From assembly GCA_964356195.1 (NCBI GenBank), contig CAYHGP010000014.1, positions 1 through 33,014 on the forward strand: a stretch of 33,014 nucleotides of DNA. Reading direction: 5' to 3'. The DNA comes from 2-02-FULL-48-14 sp964356195. GTDB taxonomy: Bacteria; Patescibacteriota; Gracilibacteria; UBA1369; 2-02-FULL-48-14. The notes beneath the pieces were generated by a model. The model saw only the letters and a program-made list of their open reading frames with translations, was not told the origin of the DNA and made no database searches. How positions within the stretch are numbered: position 1 is the first letter of the stretch; the number at the start of each line of letters is the position of its first letter. Shown in pieces: positions 23,151-32,100 of the stretch. A program made the translations under genes and the position numbers.

Positions 23151-26048
23151 ATGTCTTCTTCTGTTATAAAAGTGAAGGGTGCGCGGATGCACAACTTAAA
23201 GAACATCGATGTTGAGATTCCACGCGAGAAACTCACCGTCATCACCGGTCTTTCGGGGTCCGGAAAATCGACTTTGGCGTTCGACACTATTTATGCTGAA
23301 GGTCAACGCCGTTATGTGGAGTCTTTATCCACGTATGCGCGTCAGTTTTTAGGAATCATGGAAAAACCTGATGTGGAAAGCATTGAAGGCCTTTCGCCCG
23401 CCATTTCCATCGATCAAAAAACCGCGCCTCGCAACCCCCGATCCACGGTGGGAACGGTCACGGAAATTTACGATCATCTGCGTCTTTTATTCGCTCGCGC
23501 CGGTATTCCACACTGTCCAAAATGCAAGCAACCCATCGTACGCCAAACCGCCACACAAATTGTGGATCATATTTTGGCGATGGAGGAGGGCCGACGCATT
23601 TTACTTTTGGCCCCCGTCGTAAACGGACACAAAGGCGAACACAGCGCCGTTATTGAAAAAATTAAGAAAGATGGATTTGTTCGCGTGCGCGTGGATGGCA
23701 CAGTTTACTCCATTTTGGAGCTTCCGGCTCTCGATAAAAACAAGAACCACAATATTGAAATTGTCGTAGACCGTCTTGCGGTAAAACACGTGAAAGACCA
23801 CGCCGAAGGCGCATTAAAATTGAGTACCGGAGAAAAAGTGAACGTTCCTAATCCCGATTTAACACGACTCGCGGACTCCGTGGAAATGACTCTGCGCCAC
23901 GGCGAAGGAGTGATGATGGTTCTGGACAATGAAACGAATGAAATCCAAAAATTCTCGGAGAACTTTGCCTGCGACGATCATCCCGAGGTGTGCATCAGCG
24001 AAATAGAACCGCGCAATTTTTCTTTCAATAGTCCTCACGGGGCTTGTGAAGCCTGTCATGGACTCGGCACCAAACTCGAACTCGACCGTGAACTCATTAT
24101 TCCGAATCGAAAACTGAGCCTTTCCGAAGGTGCAATTTTGCCTTGGGCCGCCACCAGCTCTCACCTCACTTGGTACACGTCGATTTTAGAAGAAGTGGCG
24201 CGCCGTCACGGTTTTTCAACCGACGATGCCATTGAAAAACTTACCGAGCCTCAGCTTAAAAAAGTTCTCTACGGGACCGGCGAAGAAAAATACACCATCA
24301 AAATGACTTCCGGCGACGGTTTCTCGAAAGGGGAATTTCAAACAAAATTTGAAGGAGTGATTCCGAATTTGGAACGGCGCTTTTTGGAAACGGATTCCGA
24401 CTACGTGCGAGCAAAAATTGAACAATTCATGCGTATTCTCCTCTGCCCGGAATGTCTGGGGAAACGTTTGAAACCGGAAATGCTCGCGGTCACCATTGAT
24501 GGGAAATCCATTTCGGATGTCACGGCCTTTTCTATTTCAGAAGCTCGTGATTTCTTCAAAGAAATGAAACTCAACGCCACGCAGAAATTGATCGCGGAAC
24601 CTATTATTCGTGAAGTGGGTTCTCGCTTGAATTTCTTGGATCACGTGGGGGTTACTTACCTCACGCTCGACCGTGCGGCCAACACCCTTTCCGGAGGAGA
24701 AGCCCAGCGCATTCGCCTCGCCACACAAATCGGTTCACAGCTCGTGGGAGTTCTCTACGTGCTTGATGAACCGTCTATTGGACTCCATCAAAATGACAAC
24801 GAAAAACTCATTCAAACTTTGCTCACCTTGCGCGACATCGGGAACACGGTGATTGTTGTGGAACACGATGTGGATACCATGCTCGCCGCTGACTACATTT
24901 TGGACATCGGTCCTGGAGCGGGAAAACATGGGGGAGAAGTGGTCGCCGCCGGTACACCGAAAGAAATCATGGCGAATAAAAACTCCGTAACGGGCCAGTA
25001 TCTTTCCGGAAAAAAAGAAATTTCAATCCCCAGGAAACGCCGTAAAGGAAATGGGAAAAAGATCAGAATCCTTGGGGCCACGGAACACAATCTTCAAAAT
25101 ATAGATGTGGAATTCCCTCTTGGAACTTTAATCTGTATTTCGGGAGTTTCCGGCTCCGGAAAATCCACACTCATCAATGAAATTTTGGTGAAAAAAGTGG
25201 CGGCCGTCATCAATCGAAACAAAGCTGCCGCAGGCGCACACCGTGACATTCAAGGTATCGAAAATTTAGACAAAATTATTAATATCGATCAATCTCCAAT
25301 TGGCCGTACACCTCGCTCCAATCCCGCGACGTACACGGGGGTCTTCACCGACGTTCGTGAACTTTTTGCCCAAACTCCGGAAGCTCGACTTCGTGGTTAT
25401 AAAGCGGGTCGCTTCTCATTCAACGTGAAAGGCGGACGCTGTGAAGCGTGTGAAGGAGACGGACTCAAGAAAATTGAAATGCACTTCCTCCCTGACGTTT
25501 ACGTGCCTTGTGAATCGTGCAAAGGAAAACGCTACAATCGCGAAGCTCTTGAGGTCACTTACCGTGGAAAAACTATCGCCGACGTACTCGATATGACGGT
25601 GGGCGAATGTCTGGAATTTTTCGACGCCATCCCATCTGTAAAAACAAAAATGGAGACCTTGGTAAAGGTGGGTCTCGGCTACATCCACCTCGGCCAATCC
25701 GCAACAACGCTTTCCGGAGGAGAAGCCCAGCGTATAAAACTTTCCACAGAACTTTCCAAACGCTCCACGGGGAAAACGCTTTATATTTTGGATGAGCCCA
25801 CCACGGGTCTTCACTTTGATGACGTGAAAAAACTGGTAGAAGTGCTTCAACAACTCGTGGAAACCGGTAACACCGTGATTGTGATTGAACACAATCTCGA
25901 CCTCATCAAATGCGCCGACCATCTCATCGACATGGGTCCCGACGGAGGCAACGGGGGAGGTTTGGTGGTAGCATCCGGCACACCCGAACAAGTCGCTCAA
26001 GTCAAAACTTCATACACGGGAGTGTGGTTGAAGAAGATGGGGATTTAA
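23151..26048 (+). CDS. uvrA: UvrABC system protein A
   Basis: A 965-residue UvrA. The first ATPase has Walker A GLSGSGKST (33-41), zinc-type CPKC and CEAC/CPEC clusters, the signature LSGGEAQRIRLA and Walker B LYVLDEPSIGLH. The second ATPase has GVSGSGKST, a second zinc finger (CEACEGDG and CESCKGKRY), LSGGEAQRIKLS and LYILDEPTTGLH. UvrA dimers find bulky DNA lesions and load UvrB in nucleotide excision repair. The start at 23151 is chosen because the promoter ends just before it and the UvrA family begins there; an upstream in-frame start at 23115 lies inside the -35 box. The stop overlaps the convergent gene by 4 bases. Confidence 0.96.
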   Translation: MSSSVIKVKGARMHNLKNIDVEIPREKLTVITGLSGSGKSTLAFDTIYAEGQRRYVESLSTYARQFLGIMEKPDVESIEGLSPAISIDQKTAPRNPRSTVGTVTEIYDHLRLLFARAGIPHCPKCKQPIVRQTATQIVDHILAMEEGRRILLLAPVVNGHKGEHSAVIEKIKKDGFVRVRVDGTVYSILELPALDKNKNHNIEIVVDRLAVKHVKDHAEGALKLSTGEKVNVPNPDLTRLADSVEMTLRHGEGVMMVLDNETNEIQKFSENFACDDHPEVCISEIEPRNFSFNSPHGACEACHGLGTKLELDRELIIPNRKLSLSEGAILPWAATSSHLTWYTSILEEVARRHGFSTDDAIEKLTEPQLKKVLYGTGEEKYTIKMTSGDGFSKGEFQTKFEGVIPNLERRFLETDSDYVRAKIEQFMRILLCPECLGKRLKPEMLAVTIDGKSISDVTAFSISEARDFFKEMKLNATQKLIAEPIIREVGSRLNFLDHVGVTYLTLDRAANTLSGGEAQRIRLATQIGSQLVGVLYVLDEPSIGLHQNDNEKLIQTLLTLRDIGNTVIVVEHDVDTMLAADYILDIGPGAGKHGGEVVAAGTPKEIMANKNSVTGQYLSGKKEISIPRKRRKGNGKKIRILGATEHNLQNIDVEFPLGTLICISGVSGSGKSTLINEILVKKVAAVINRNKAAAGAHRDIQGIENLDKIINIDQSPIGRTPRSNPATYTGVFTDVRELFAQTPEARLRGYKAGRFSFNVKGGRCEACEGDGLKKIEMHFLPDVYVPCESCKGKRYNREALEVTYRGKTIADVLDMTVGECLEFFDAIPSVKTKMETLVKVGLGYIHLGQSATTLSGGEAQRIKLSTELSKRSTGKTLYILDEPTTGLHFDDVKKLVEVLQQLVETGNTVIVIEHNLDLIKCADHLIDMGPDGGNGGGLVVASGTPEQVAQVKTSYTGVWLKKMGI

Positions 26049-26542
26049 GAAAGCTGACCGTAGTTATTATGCTCCAAAACCTGCACATCGGCATGGTAGC
26101 GAGTTTCAATATGTCGGATTAATTTTTCACGCTTAAAACGTTCGATATTTCTCATGTTCCAATGGTACTGAATGCCTTTTGAAACATAGGCCACGAGCGT
26201 GTCATCGGCAGTGGTACACGAACGACGAATCGCAAACTGTACAGGTCCATTCGAAGGGTCTCTCAAAAAAGATTCCACAATTTTATGAATTTCTGCATAC
26301 AATTGTTGAGCACTATTTGGGGAACCCATGAACTGCTGTGTCTCTCCCGCCGCTGCAAGTCTGGCACGAATTTCCGCATCGACCCCCTCCATAAGACTCG
26401 TAATAATGCCACCGCTCTCGCCCTCAAGACCGGCTTCCTCCTCTTCAGCACCAAGCAGGCCATCCTCTTTCAGGATTCTTTCCCAGTAGGCGGGATCTGT
26501 GCAGTTTTTATCAATATCTTCTGGTCCTTTTTTACCTGTCAT
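26045..26542 (-). CDS. Unknown 165-aa soluble protein
   Basis: I do not recognise this protein. It has no signal or membrane segment. The first 60 residues are acidic (AEEEEAGLEGESGG). The second half looks folded: AQQLYAEIHKIVESFLRD, then FAIRRSCTTADDTLVAYVS and a basic C-terminal helix (RNIERFKREKLIRHIETRY). The start at 26542 is preferred to an upstream frame start at 26566, because the symmetric -10 element lies between them. It shares that promoter with the MFS gene and converges with uvrA. Confidence 0.6.
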   Translation of the reverse strand: MTGKKGPEDIDKNCTDPAYWERILKEDGLLGAEEEEAGLEGESGGIITSLMEGVDAEIRARLAAAGETQQFMGSPNSAQQLYAEIHKIVESFLRDPSNGPVQFAIRRSCTTADDTLVAYVSKGIQYHWNMRNIERFKREKLIRHIETRYHADVQVLEHNNYGQLS

Positions 26543-26544
26543 AG

Positions 26545-26554
26545 TATAATTATA
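26545..26554. promoter_or_regulatory. Symmetric bidirectional -10 element
   Basis: TATAATTATA reads the same on both strands, giving TATAAT in each direction. ATG 26565 lies 14 bases to the right; ATG 26542 lies six bases to the left, probably leaderless. No strong -35 box is seen either way. Confidence 0.55.
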
Positions 26555-26564
26555 ACATATATTC

Positions 26565-27785
26565 ATGTTTTCAAAAACTCTTAACCGTTTTCGTGTGCTT
26601 CCTCAGGCCACAAAGGCCATGGTCTTTCTTTTTTGGGTCTATGAGTTTTCGCAGGTCATTGTGAACTTATTTTTAAATTTATTTGTCTTTTTGCAAACCC
26701 AGTCGCTCCTTGGCTTGGTGATTTACAACCTTGTCTTCTTCACGGCGATTTTCTTCGGTTTTGTGGTGTGGGGTTACCTCATGGCTCAGCTTCAAATTTC
26801 TCTCAAGCTCAACTACCTTCGCGCCTTCGCCATGTACACTCTTTCGTTTCTGTCCCTTCTTATTTTTCCTCACGACTTCGGCTACCTCCTCCTTTTTTCC
26901 GCACTCAACGGCCTAGGTCTCGGAATGTTTTGGGTGGGCGTCCATGCCTACGAAATGATCACGACGGAAAGCAAAAACCGTGACTTCTATTCCTCCATGG
27001 TGAGTGCCGGGGCTCAAACCTTAGCCGTTGTTTCCCCACTCCTCGCAACGCTGAGCTTCTATCTCTCCGAAGAGATCTTGAACACGGAAACTTTCACGGT
27101 TCTATTTTGGATTTTACCCTTCACATACCTTCTCTCCCTTCCTTTTATTTTCCGCCTTCCCAACTTCATTCCACCTCGAGTCACGAAAGCCGAAATGCGT
27201 CGCCTCTGGAGCAGTAAAAAACTCAAGCCTGTGCGTCTTTACACCTTCCTCACCGCTTTCCCTTGGGGCATTCGCGTCATCATGATGCCAATCATCATGC
27301 TGACCGCCCTCAAAACCGTCATCAACGTTGGCCTCTTTCAAACTCTAGTCGGCACCATTGCCATTTTTGCGATTATTTTTCTCTCCCACCAAAGACACGA
27401 AGGCAATCGTGTGAAGATTTTGGGCTATGCCACTTTTTTCATAGTTGTGGATTTGTGCATTTTACTGTTCTGGCAGCAAACTCCTTACGCCTACATTTTT
27501 TCTGCTCTCATTTTGGTCTTTGTGCAGCCCATCCATCGCGTTTCCCAGCACGTCATCGATTTACACTCTGTGGAGCTTCTAAGGGAAGGGGATAAGCATT
27601 TTTACGCCGGATTGCTCTACCGTGACTGTGTGATTTCCGCCGGACGCATCTTTGCCGTGACTGTGATCGGACTTTTAGCTTATATCCTGGATGATTTCCT
27701 CCTTATCCAAACCTGTATCGTCCTTTCGATTGTCGCTTATGTGTGGGACTACCGGGCCGCTAAACGCATGGTAAAGTTAAACTAG
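26565..27785 (+). CDS. MFS-type membrane transporter
   Basis: A 406-residue protein with about 11-12 membrane segments in two halves, separated by a charged loop near 205-220 (RVTKAEMRRLWSSKKLK). The first half has LNGLGLGMFWVGVHAYEM, a glycine-rich helix typical of major facilitator proteins. It lacks a clear motif A between helices 2 and 3, so the family call rests on topology and general pattern. The substrate cannot be inferred. The gene is expressed from the symmetric promoter it shares with the divergent unknown gene and is followed by an AT-rich spacer. Confidence 0.65.
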   Translation: MFSKTLNRFRVLPQATKAMVFLFWVYEFSQVIVNLFLNLFVFLQTQSLLGLVIYNLVFFTAIFFGFVVWGYLMAQLQISLKLNYLRAFAMYTLSFLSLLIFPHDFGYLLLFSALNGLGLGMFWVGVHAYEMITTESKNRDFYSSMVSAGAQTLAVVSPLLATLSFYLSEEILNTETFTVLFWILPFTYLLSLPFIFRLPNFIPPRVTKAEMRRLWSSKKLKPVRLYTFLTAFPWGIRVIMMPIIMLTALKTVINVGLFQTLVGTIAIFAIIFLSHQRHEGNRVKILGYATFFIVVDLCILLFWQQTPYAYIFSALILVFVQPIHRVSQHVIDLHSVELLREGDKHFYAGLLYRDCVISAGRIFAVTVIGLLAYILDDFLLIQTCIVLSIVAYVWDYRAAKRMVKLN

Positions 27786-27935
27786 ATTAAATAGAATTAA
27801 ACAAAACTCTATAAAGTAGAGCAAAATAGCTTTTAACATGACAAAGCTTAGTTTATTTAACAAAATCACATCAAACTATTGCTAAGCACAATATAACCCT
27901 ATAAAATATGACCAAATTAAACATAATATAATCAA
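27786..27935. other. AT-rich intergenic region (150 bp)
   Basis: Very AT-rich, with AATTAAAC occurring twice, two CTATAAA blocks, and an inverted GCTTAG/CTAAGC pair (27846-27851, 27882-27887). A TATAAT at 27927-27932 lies just before the HTH gene. It may be regulatory or a binding region for that protein. Confidence 0.4.
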
Positions 27936-28106
27936 ATGGTGAACCGGCTGCTGACTCCGGAAGAAGTCGCGGATGCTCTGCAGCTCCACCACTTGACCAT
28001 ACTTAAGTTTATTCGCGGCAAAAAACTGAAGTGTATGAAGTTTGGCCGCGTCTACCGAATTCGTGAAGAAGACCTGAATGAATTCCTGAAACAGCAAAGC
28101 AACTAG
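27936..28106 (+). CDS. Small excisionase-like helix-turn-helix protein (56 aa)
   Basis: Matches the MerR-like HTH_17/excisionase family: LLTPEEVADALQLHHLTILKFIRGKKLKCMKFGR is the helix-turn-helix plus wing, and VYRIREEDLNEFLKQ is the usual end. These small proteins bind DNA and bend it, as excisionases or plasmid and phage regulators. No integrase is nearby. A TATAAT box lies only three bases before the ATG, so transcription would start near the second codon, GTG 27939, which could be the real start. It is probably co-transcribed with the zinc ribbon 26 bases downstream. Confidence 0.75.
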   Translation: MVNRLLTPEEVADALQLHHLTILKFIRGKKLKCMKFGRVYRIREEDLNEFLKQQSN

Positions 28107-28132
28107 TACTTTTCCCCTCTATCCTCCACGCC

Positions 28133-28306
28133 ATGCTCTTCAATTGCTTCTCTTGCGGCAAGCTTATCTCACTGAAAAAAGACCTTTGTCCCTATTGTAT
28201 GGTGGACCTGGCCTTGGCTCGAGACAGCGTGGATTCGGACGTAAAAGTGAAAGTGCGACAGAGTTTCAAAAAGAAGCACACCTTCTTCTCTCTGCTTTCT
28301 CGCTAA
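28133..28306 (+). CDS. Small zinc-ribbon protein (57 aa)
   Basis: Two cysteine pairs, CFSC near residues 5-8 and CPYC near 19-22, form a compact zinc ribbon, followed by a charged helix (KVKVRQSFKKKH). It resembles short zinc-ribbon regulators or RNA-binding proteins, but the family is not certain. It lies 26 bases after the HTH gene in the same direction. The next stretch holds only stem-loops. Confidence 0.55.
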   Translation: MLFNCFSCGKLISLKKDLCPYCMVDLALARDSVDSDVKVKVRQSFKKKHTFFSLLSR

Positions 28307-28336
28307 AGAATCCTGCAATCCTCCTTCCGAGCTCTG

Positions 28337-28399
28337 GTTCTTAGTCTCCTCTTTTTCAGCAAGGCTCCCTTTACGCTTCAAAAGAAGGAGACTAAGAAC
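28337..28399. other. Long stem-loop (19-bp stem, one bulge)
   Basis: The left arm 28337-28355 and right arm 28380-28399 pair over 19 bases with one bulged A at 28385; the 14 outer bases are perfect. The loop is 24 bases. No U-run follows on either strand, so it is not a standard terminator. Confidence 0.6.
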
Positions 28400-28413
28400 G
28401 CTCGTAAGGGAAT

Positions 28414-28432
28414 TCCGGAACACTAAACCGGA
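28414..28432. other. Short stem-loop between two long ones
   Basis: TCCGG and CCGGA around a 9-base loop. Confidence 0.35.
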
Positions 28433-28435
28433 GAG

Positions 28436-28496
28436 AAGACCCTGGAATTTCTGGGAAGCATAAAGGGGCCTAGCTGAGCAGAAATTTCAGGGTCTT
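28436..28496. other. Long stem-loop (18-bp stem)
   Basis: Arms 28436-28453 and 28479-28496 pair over 18 bases with one G-T pair; the loop is 25 bases. It lies 30 bases after the stop of the minus-strand surface operon. No U-run follows in either direction. Confidence 0.6.
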
Positions 28497-28526
28497 ACAC
28501 TCTCCGATTTTGGATTTCAGGACTTC

Positions 28527-29576
28527 CTAATTACATTGTTTGTCATAAACCTTCGCAGCCTTCTCAATAATGTTTGGGAAGTCTTTGGTATTGCTTTGTT
28601 GAAGCACCAAATTCAGTTGAACAAGAATACTTTGCATATCGGTGGCAGCCACAGCTCCGCCGGAGCCATACAAAAGGGAATAGCGGCTCATACGGTCTGC
28701 CGCATTATTTTCAATGCTATAAAGCACTTCGTCCATGTTTAGGAGGGCCAAAATACCACCATATGAAAACACTTCGTCCGACTGAGACAAGTCTTCAACA
28801 GTTGGAGGCTCTTCAATAGCTACTTTGTTCTTATTGCCAAGGTTTTTCACATACTCCCATGTATTCAAAACACTTTTTCCGGTTGCGCCCATGTCGATAT
28901 CTGAATCCGCATCCGCATTGAATTCCGGAGCTTTAATCTCGGGCTCTTTCACTTCAATTTTTAACTCGGAAAGAGTCTCAATAAAATCCTGCCAAGTGCC
29001 GGTAAGCTCAGCCCAAGGACCTTCATCACACTGGTTGTAATCACCAATTCGATCATCGTACTGCGCACTCCAGTTAGTGAAATAAGTATCGAAAGTGGGT
29101 GCAGAAATACGAGCTTCTTCGGTGACAAATATCGCCGTCATTTCCTCTTTCAAGCGCTCCAAAAGTTTATCTTTCATGTCGTCAAATTCTTCCGCATCTT
29201 TACTGCTGATGACATCCGATTTGCTTTTTTGAACATTGCGTACGAAATATTGTTCCATCAAAATTTCATGATATTTTTCTTCATAAATCGATGTATCTGC
29301 GCAATCGAAGGCCGCTGTACGAAACTCGTCACGAACGCCATCTAATTCATCCTCCAGGGCCATAATGTCATAGAGCTGGCAGTAGGGGAGAGTAAAAGCA
29401 TCTTTTACCCCTTGGTTTCGTGTATTTTCACTGCGGACGGTCAGAATAAATGAGTAATACTCATCACCGCACATATTCACCTGCGGGAGTTCAACAGTTT
29501 CAGCGTGGCTTAGCATCGGGAACAAGAGCCCGAGCAGGAAAAAAGAAATCAAAAATAGTTTGAAATTGATTTTCAT
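28527..29576 (-). CDS. Exported protein, Cys near C-terminus (surface operon, gene 5)
   Basis: About 349 residues. The signal peptide is clear: basic start, hydrophobic core LFLISFFLLGLLF, and SHA before the likely cut. The mature protein is mainly helical and acidic, with cysteines near its start (MCGDEYYSF, LPYCQLYDI), in the middle, and one residue from the end (KQCN). An acidic Pro-containing linker (KIEVKEPEIKAPEF) divides two parts. ATG 29576 is preferred to a TTG two codons upstream because it overlaps the previous stop as ATGA. No family recognised. It is the last gene of the operon. Confidence 0.6.
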   Translation of the reverse strand: MKINFKLFLISFFLLGLLFPMLSHAETVELPQVNMCGDEYYSFILTVRSENTRNQGVKDAFTLPYCQLYDIMALEDELDGVRDEFRTAAFDCADTSIYEEKYHEILMEQYFVRNVQKSKSDVISSKDAEEFDDMKDKLLERLKEEMTAIFVTEEARISAPTFDTYFTNWSAQYDDRIGDYNQCDEGPWAELTGTWQDFIETLSELKIEVKEPEIKAPEFNADADSDIDMGATGKSVLNTWEYVKNLGNKNKVAIEEPPTVEDLSQSDEVFSYGGILALLNMDEVLYSIENNAADRMSRYSLLYGSGGAVAATDMQSILVQLNLVLQQSNTKDFPNIIEKAAKVYDKQCN

Positions 29577-31429
29577 TCGCAATATTCCTTGTCAGTAAGT
29601 AAAGCGGTGAGAGGAGCATCGTCGCCCTCATAAGAGGATTTGAGCCCTTCCTGGAAATTTTGGAATTGAATAAGCATTGTATACAATTCCGCGGATACTT
29701 GCCCATAAAGATCACTGGTAGTTTGTGCATAGGGTTCGAAAGCAAACTCCGCATAAGCATCATCCACTTGCTTGGTGGTGGACTTCGCTGCCTCTTGGCA
29801 TTGTTCTAGAATTTTGTCATTGCTCATTTTTACATCGGAAACATCCGTAATATTTAGTATACTTTCACACTCCATCTCTTGTAGGGTTTTTCCTAATATA
29901 GTTTTTGAGCCTCCGGGTAAAGGAAAGCCGGCAATACCCCACAAGCGAGTTTTAAAGTCATCAATATCTTTTTGGGCGGTTTCATCAATATCATCATCGG
30001 GGTCGAGCGTAATCGGTTTTTTAATAACGTAGATATTCAGATCCAAGTTCACAAATTTCCCGGCCTCTTTGCAAGTTGCATCCTCAAACCAGTTCATTGG
30101 AATTTTGCTTGGCACCAAACTTTTACTCGTAGTTTCAGTCATTCTTTCGCTGATGTATGAAACATGGCACGCAATACAATTTTCGGTTTCTTCGTAGTCA
30201 CCAACTGCAGGGTCATCAGTTTCCGAAATCATCTCAACGGTTATGCAGAAGACTTCACCGCACGGAAGCGCACGCGTCCAATCGCCCTTTTTGCCTTCCA
30301 GTCCGGTAATAAAAGAATCCAATTGTTGCATGGCAGTAGAAACGTCCGCTACGTAAGGATTTGGCTCTTCCTCATCCGGGGTCTCTTCGTCACCACCACC
30401 ACCATCGCTTGTATCGGTACTTGCATCGTCCTCTCCGATGTCATAATTCACGGTAGATTCCTCAGTGATTGTATCGCCCATTTCAGGAGGATTACTCTCG
30501 AACTCATCCAATGCCGCAGCAATGGCATCGTCGTCTGTACACGAATAAGGATCAACGGCCGTAGTGCTGGCCAAAACAATTTCAGGCTCTTCTTCAGGAA
30601 CCTGAATTTCTTCTGAAGCCAAGTCCACATCACCACCGTCACTGCGGTCGGGGTAGGTGATGTACTCACCAAAAAGCAGATAGTGAATGAGGTCAAGATC
30701 GTAGAGAAGATCAATATTCGCGGAATCACTTAAGTCATTATTGTAAAATATTTCACTGGCCAAGGCTTCATAGCCCAGCTTCTTGTTGTCTTGCTGGAAT
30801 TTAAATTCCTTGTCATAAAGATCCGTGATGTGGCTGTATTCCGCAAAAATTCCATCATTTGTGGAAGCAGCCGAAAGTTTACCGGGATCGCAGACTTGAG
30901 GCTGAACGGTTTTAACATAGGTATAGTCTAAATAAGCCTGCGTAGTACCTGAGAAATCATTCCCCTCTTTGAACGATTCCATGTCGGAATCAGCACTATC
31001 TTTTGCAGACTGTTTCTGAGCCACAATTGCTGCATCAGCCGCTTCCTTTTGTTCTTTCTCCAGCGCATCAATAATGATTTGGATATTTCCTTCAATAACA
31101 ATTTTTTCCAGATCTTCCTTGCTGTATTTCACAGGACATACAACGCCAATGAAACGGCCGGATAGAGATTCCAAGGCAGAATCCTGGGGGCCGTTCATTA
31201 CATTTTGCAGCATGAAAAGGTAGATGTTGTTAAAAGGAAGCTCGGTATTTGCCGCCATAGTTTTTAGCTCCTTCGAGTCATTGCTATAAGTCTCAGTAAT
31301 TCCGGCCTGCTTGAAGAGTTCTGCCAATAAGCCGGCATCCGAAGTGAAAGCGGTCGCATAAGAGCTCAGCAGCATTCCCACGCCACCGCTTATAATGAGA
31401 CCCAAACTGAATAGAAAAACTTTTTTCAT
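29573..31429 (-). CDS. Exported 618-aa protein with acidic linker and CxxCH motif (surface operon, gene 4)
   Basis: The start is a signal peptide or anchor (KKVFLFSLGLIISGGVGML). A helical N-terminal region is followed by an acidic, Gly- and Thr-rich linker (about 300-360, with STDTSDGGGGDEETPDEEE). The C-terminal part has several cysteines, including ENCIACHVSY, a CxxCH motif, and ends in KEYCE with Cys one from the end. CxxCH can bind haem c, but a single motif without other cytochrome features is weak evidence. The first ATG is at 31435; ATG 31429 is preferred because it overlaps the previous stop as ATGA. No family recognised. Confidence 0.6.
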   Translation of the reverse strand: MKKVFLFSLGLIISGGVGMLLSSYATAFTSDAGLLAELFKQAGITETYSNDSKELKTMAANTELPFNNIYLFMLQNVMNGPQDSALESLSGRFIGVVCPVKYSKEDLEKIVIEGNIQIIIDALEKEQKEAADAAIVAQKQSAKDSADSDMESFKEGNDFSGTTQAYLDYTYVKTVQPQVCDPGKLSAASTNDGIFAEYSHITDLYDKEFKFQQDNKKLGYEALASEIFYNNDLSDSANIDLLYDLDLIHYLLFGEYITYPDRSDGGDVDLASEEIQVPEEEPEIVLASTTAVDPYSCTDDDAIAAALDEFESNPPEMGDTITEESTVNYDIGEDDASTDTSDGGGGDEETPDEEEPNPYVADVSTAMQQLDSFITGLEGKKGDWTRALPCGEVFCITVEMISETDDPAVGDYEETENCIACHVSYISERMTETTSKSLVPSKIPMNWFEDATCKEAGKFVNLDLNIYVIKKPITLDPDDDIDETAQKDIDDFKTRLWGIAGFPLPGGSKTILGKTLQEMECESILNITDVSDVKMSNDKILEQCQEAAKSTTKQVDDAYAEFAFEPYAQTTSDLYGQVSAELYTMLIQFQNFQEGLKSSYEGDDAPLTALLTDKEYCE

Positions 31430-32100
31430 TTGCATTGAGCGGTACTCGCTCCGTTAAATTTGGAAGGATATTTTTCGATTACGTCGCGCAAACTTTTCAG
31501 ATTCTTGAGGTAGTCTTCCATATTGCTTATCACGGTGGTGAGTTCTTTGTGGACAGGGTAAACAATTTGGACCTGGTTGTAGATTGCGAGTGTCAAATCC
31601 AAAGCATCTTCGGAAAGCTCACCTTGGGTGGAGAAACTTCTTTGTTGTTCAGCCACTTGTTCCCAGGCATCACTGAAAGAGATAGGCCCGGTGTCCTCAC
31701 CAGCAGCATTCGTTGTAGCATCTATATCATCTTTATGTTTCTCCAAATAAATTCCATATTGCTTCAAGTTTTCGTTTAAAATATAGGCAAGACAGTAAGT
31801 GGAAACATTGCTGCCGAAAGCCTCACACTCGCTATCCTCCGGAGGGTAACTCACGTAGCCATATTCAACCGCATTCGGATTAAGTAATCTTCCCAAATAC
31901 CAATTCGTAATCTCATTCGCCGCCAAGTGGTAGGCCTGCATCGCTTCATTCACCGTCGCGTATTCGTCATAGTCGGATGGAGTTTCCGTCACAGCGGTGA
32001 GACTAAAACCTCCATCCATTCGTGGAAGCAGGAGCCCAATGGCGAAGGCCAAGGCAAACCACTTAATTGACCAAAAATGAGGTTTTATTTTGTGATACAT
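31426..32100 (-). CDS. Exported 224-aa protein (surface operon, gene 3)
   Basis: The N-terminus has one hydrophobic segment (about 12-26, WFALAFAIGLLL), a signal peptide or anchor. The rest is helical and acidic, with cysteines near residues 92 and 102 (ECEAFGS, TYCLAY) and the C-terminal STAQCK, Cys one from the end. The C-terminal helix (DYLKNLKSLRDVIEKYPSKF) is amphipathic. The start overlaps the previous gene by 16 bases. No family recognised, but it shares the end pattern of its operon neighbours. Confidence 0.6.
   Translation of the reverse strand: MYHKIKPHFWSIKWFALAFAIGLLLPRMDGGFSLTAVTETPSDYDEYATVNEAMQAYHLAANEITNWYLGRLLNPNAVEYGYVSYPPEDSECEAFGSNVSTYCLAYILNENLKQYGIYLEKHKDDIDATTNAAGEDTGPISFSDAWEQVAEQQRSFSTQGELSEDALDLTLAIYNQVQIVYPVHKELTTVISNMEDYLKNLKSLRDVIEKYPSKFNGASTAQCK

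Noticed and set aside
25416..26000. 194-codon open frame on the minus strand
   Set aside because: Antisense to the second ATPase of uvrA, with no protein-like motifs.
28337..28496. Integron attC site or classic terminators
   Set aside because: The arm ends lack the attC core (RYYYAAC and GTTRRRY), and no U-run follows the stems on either strand.
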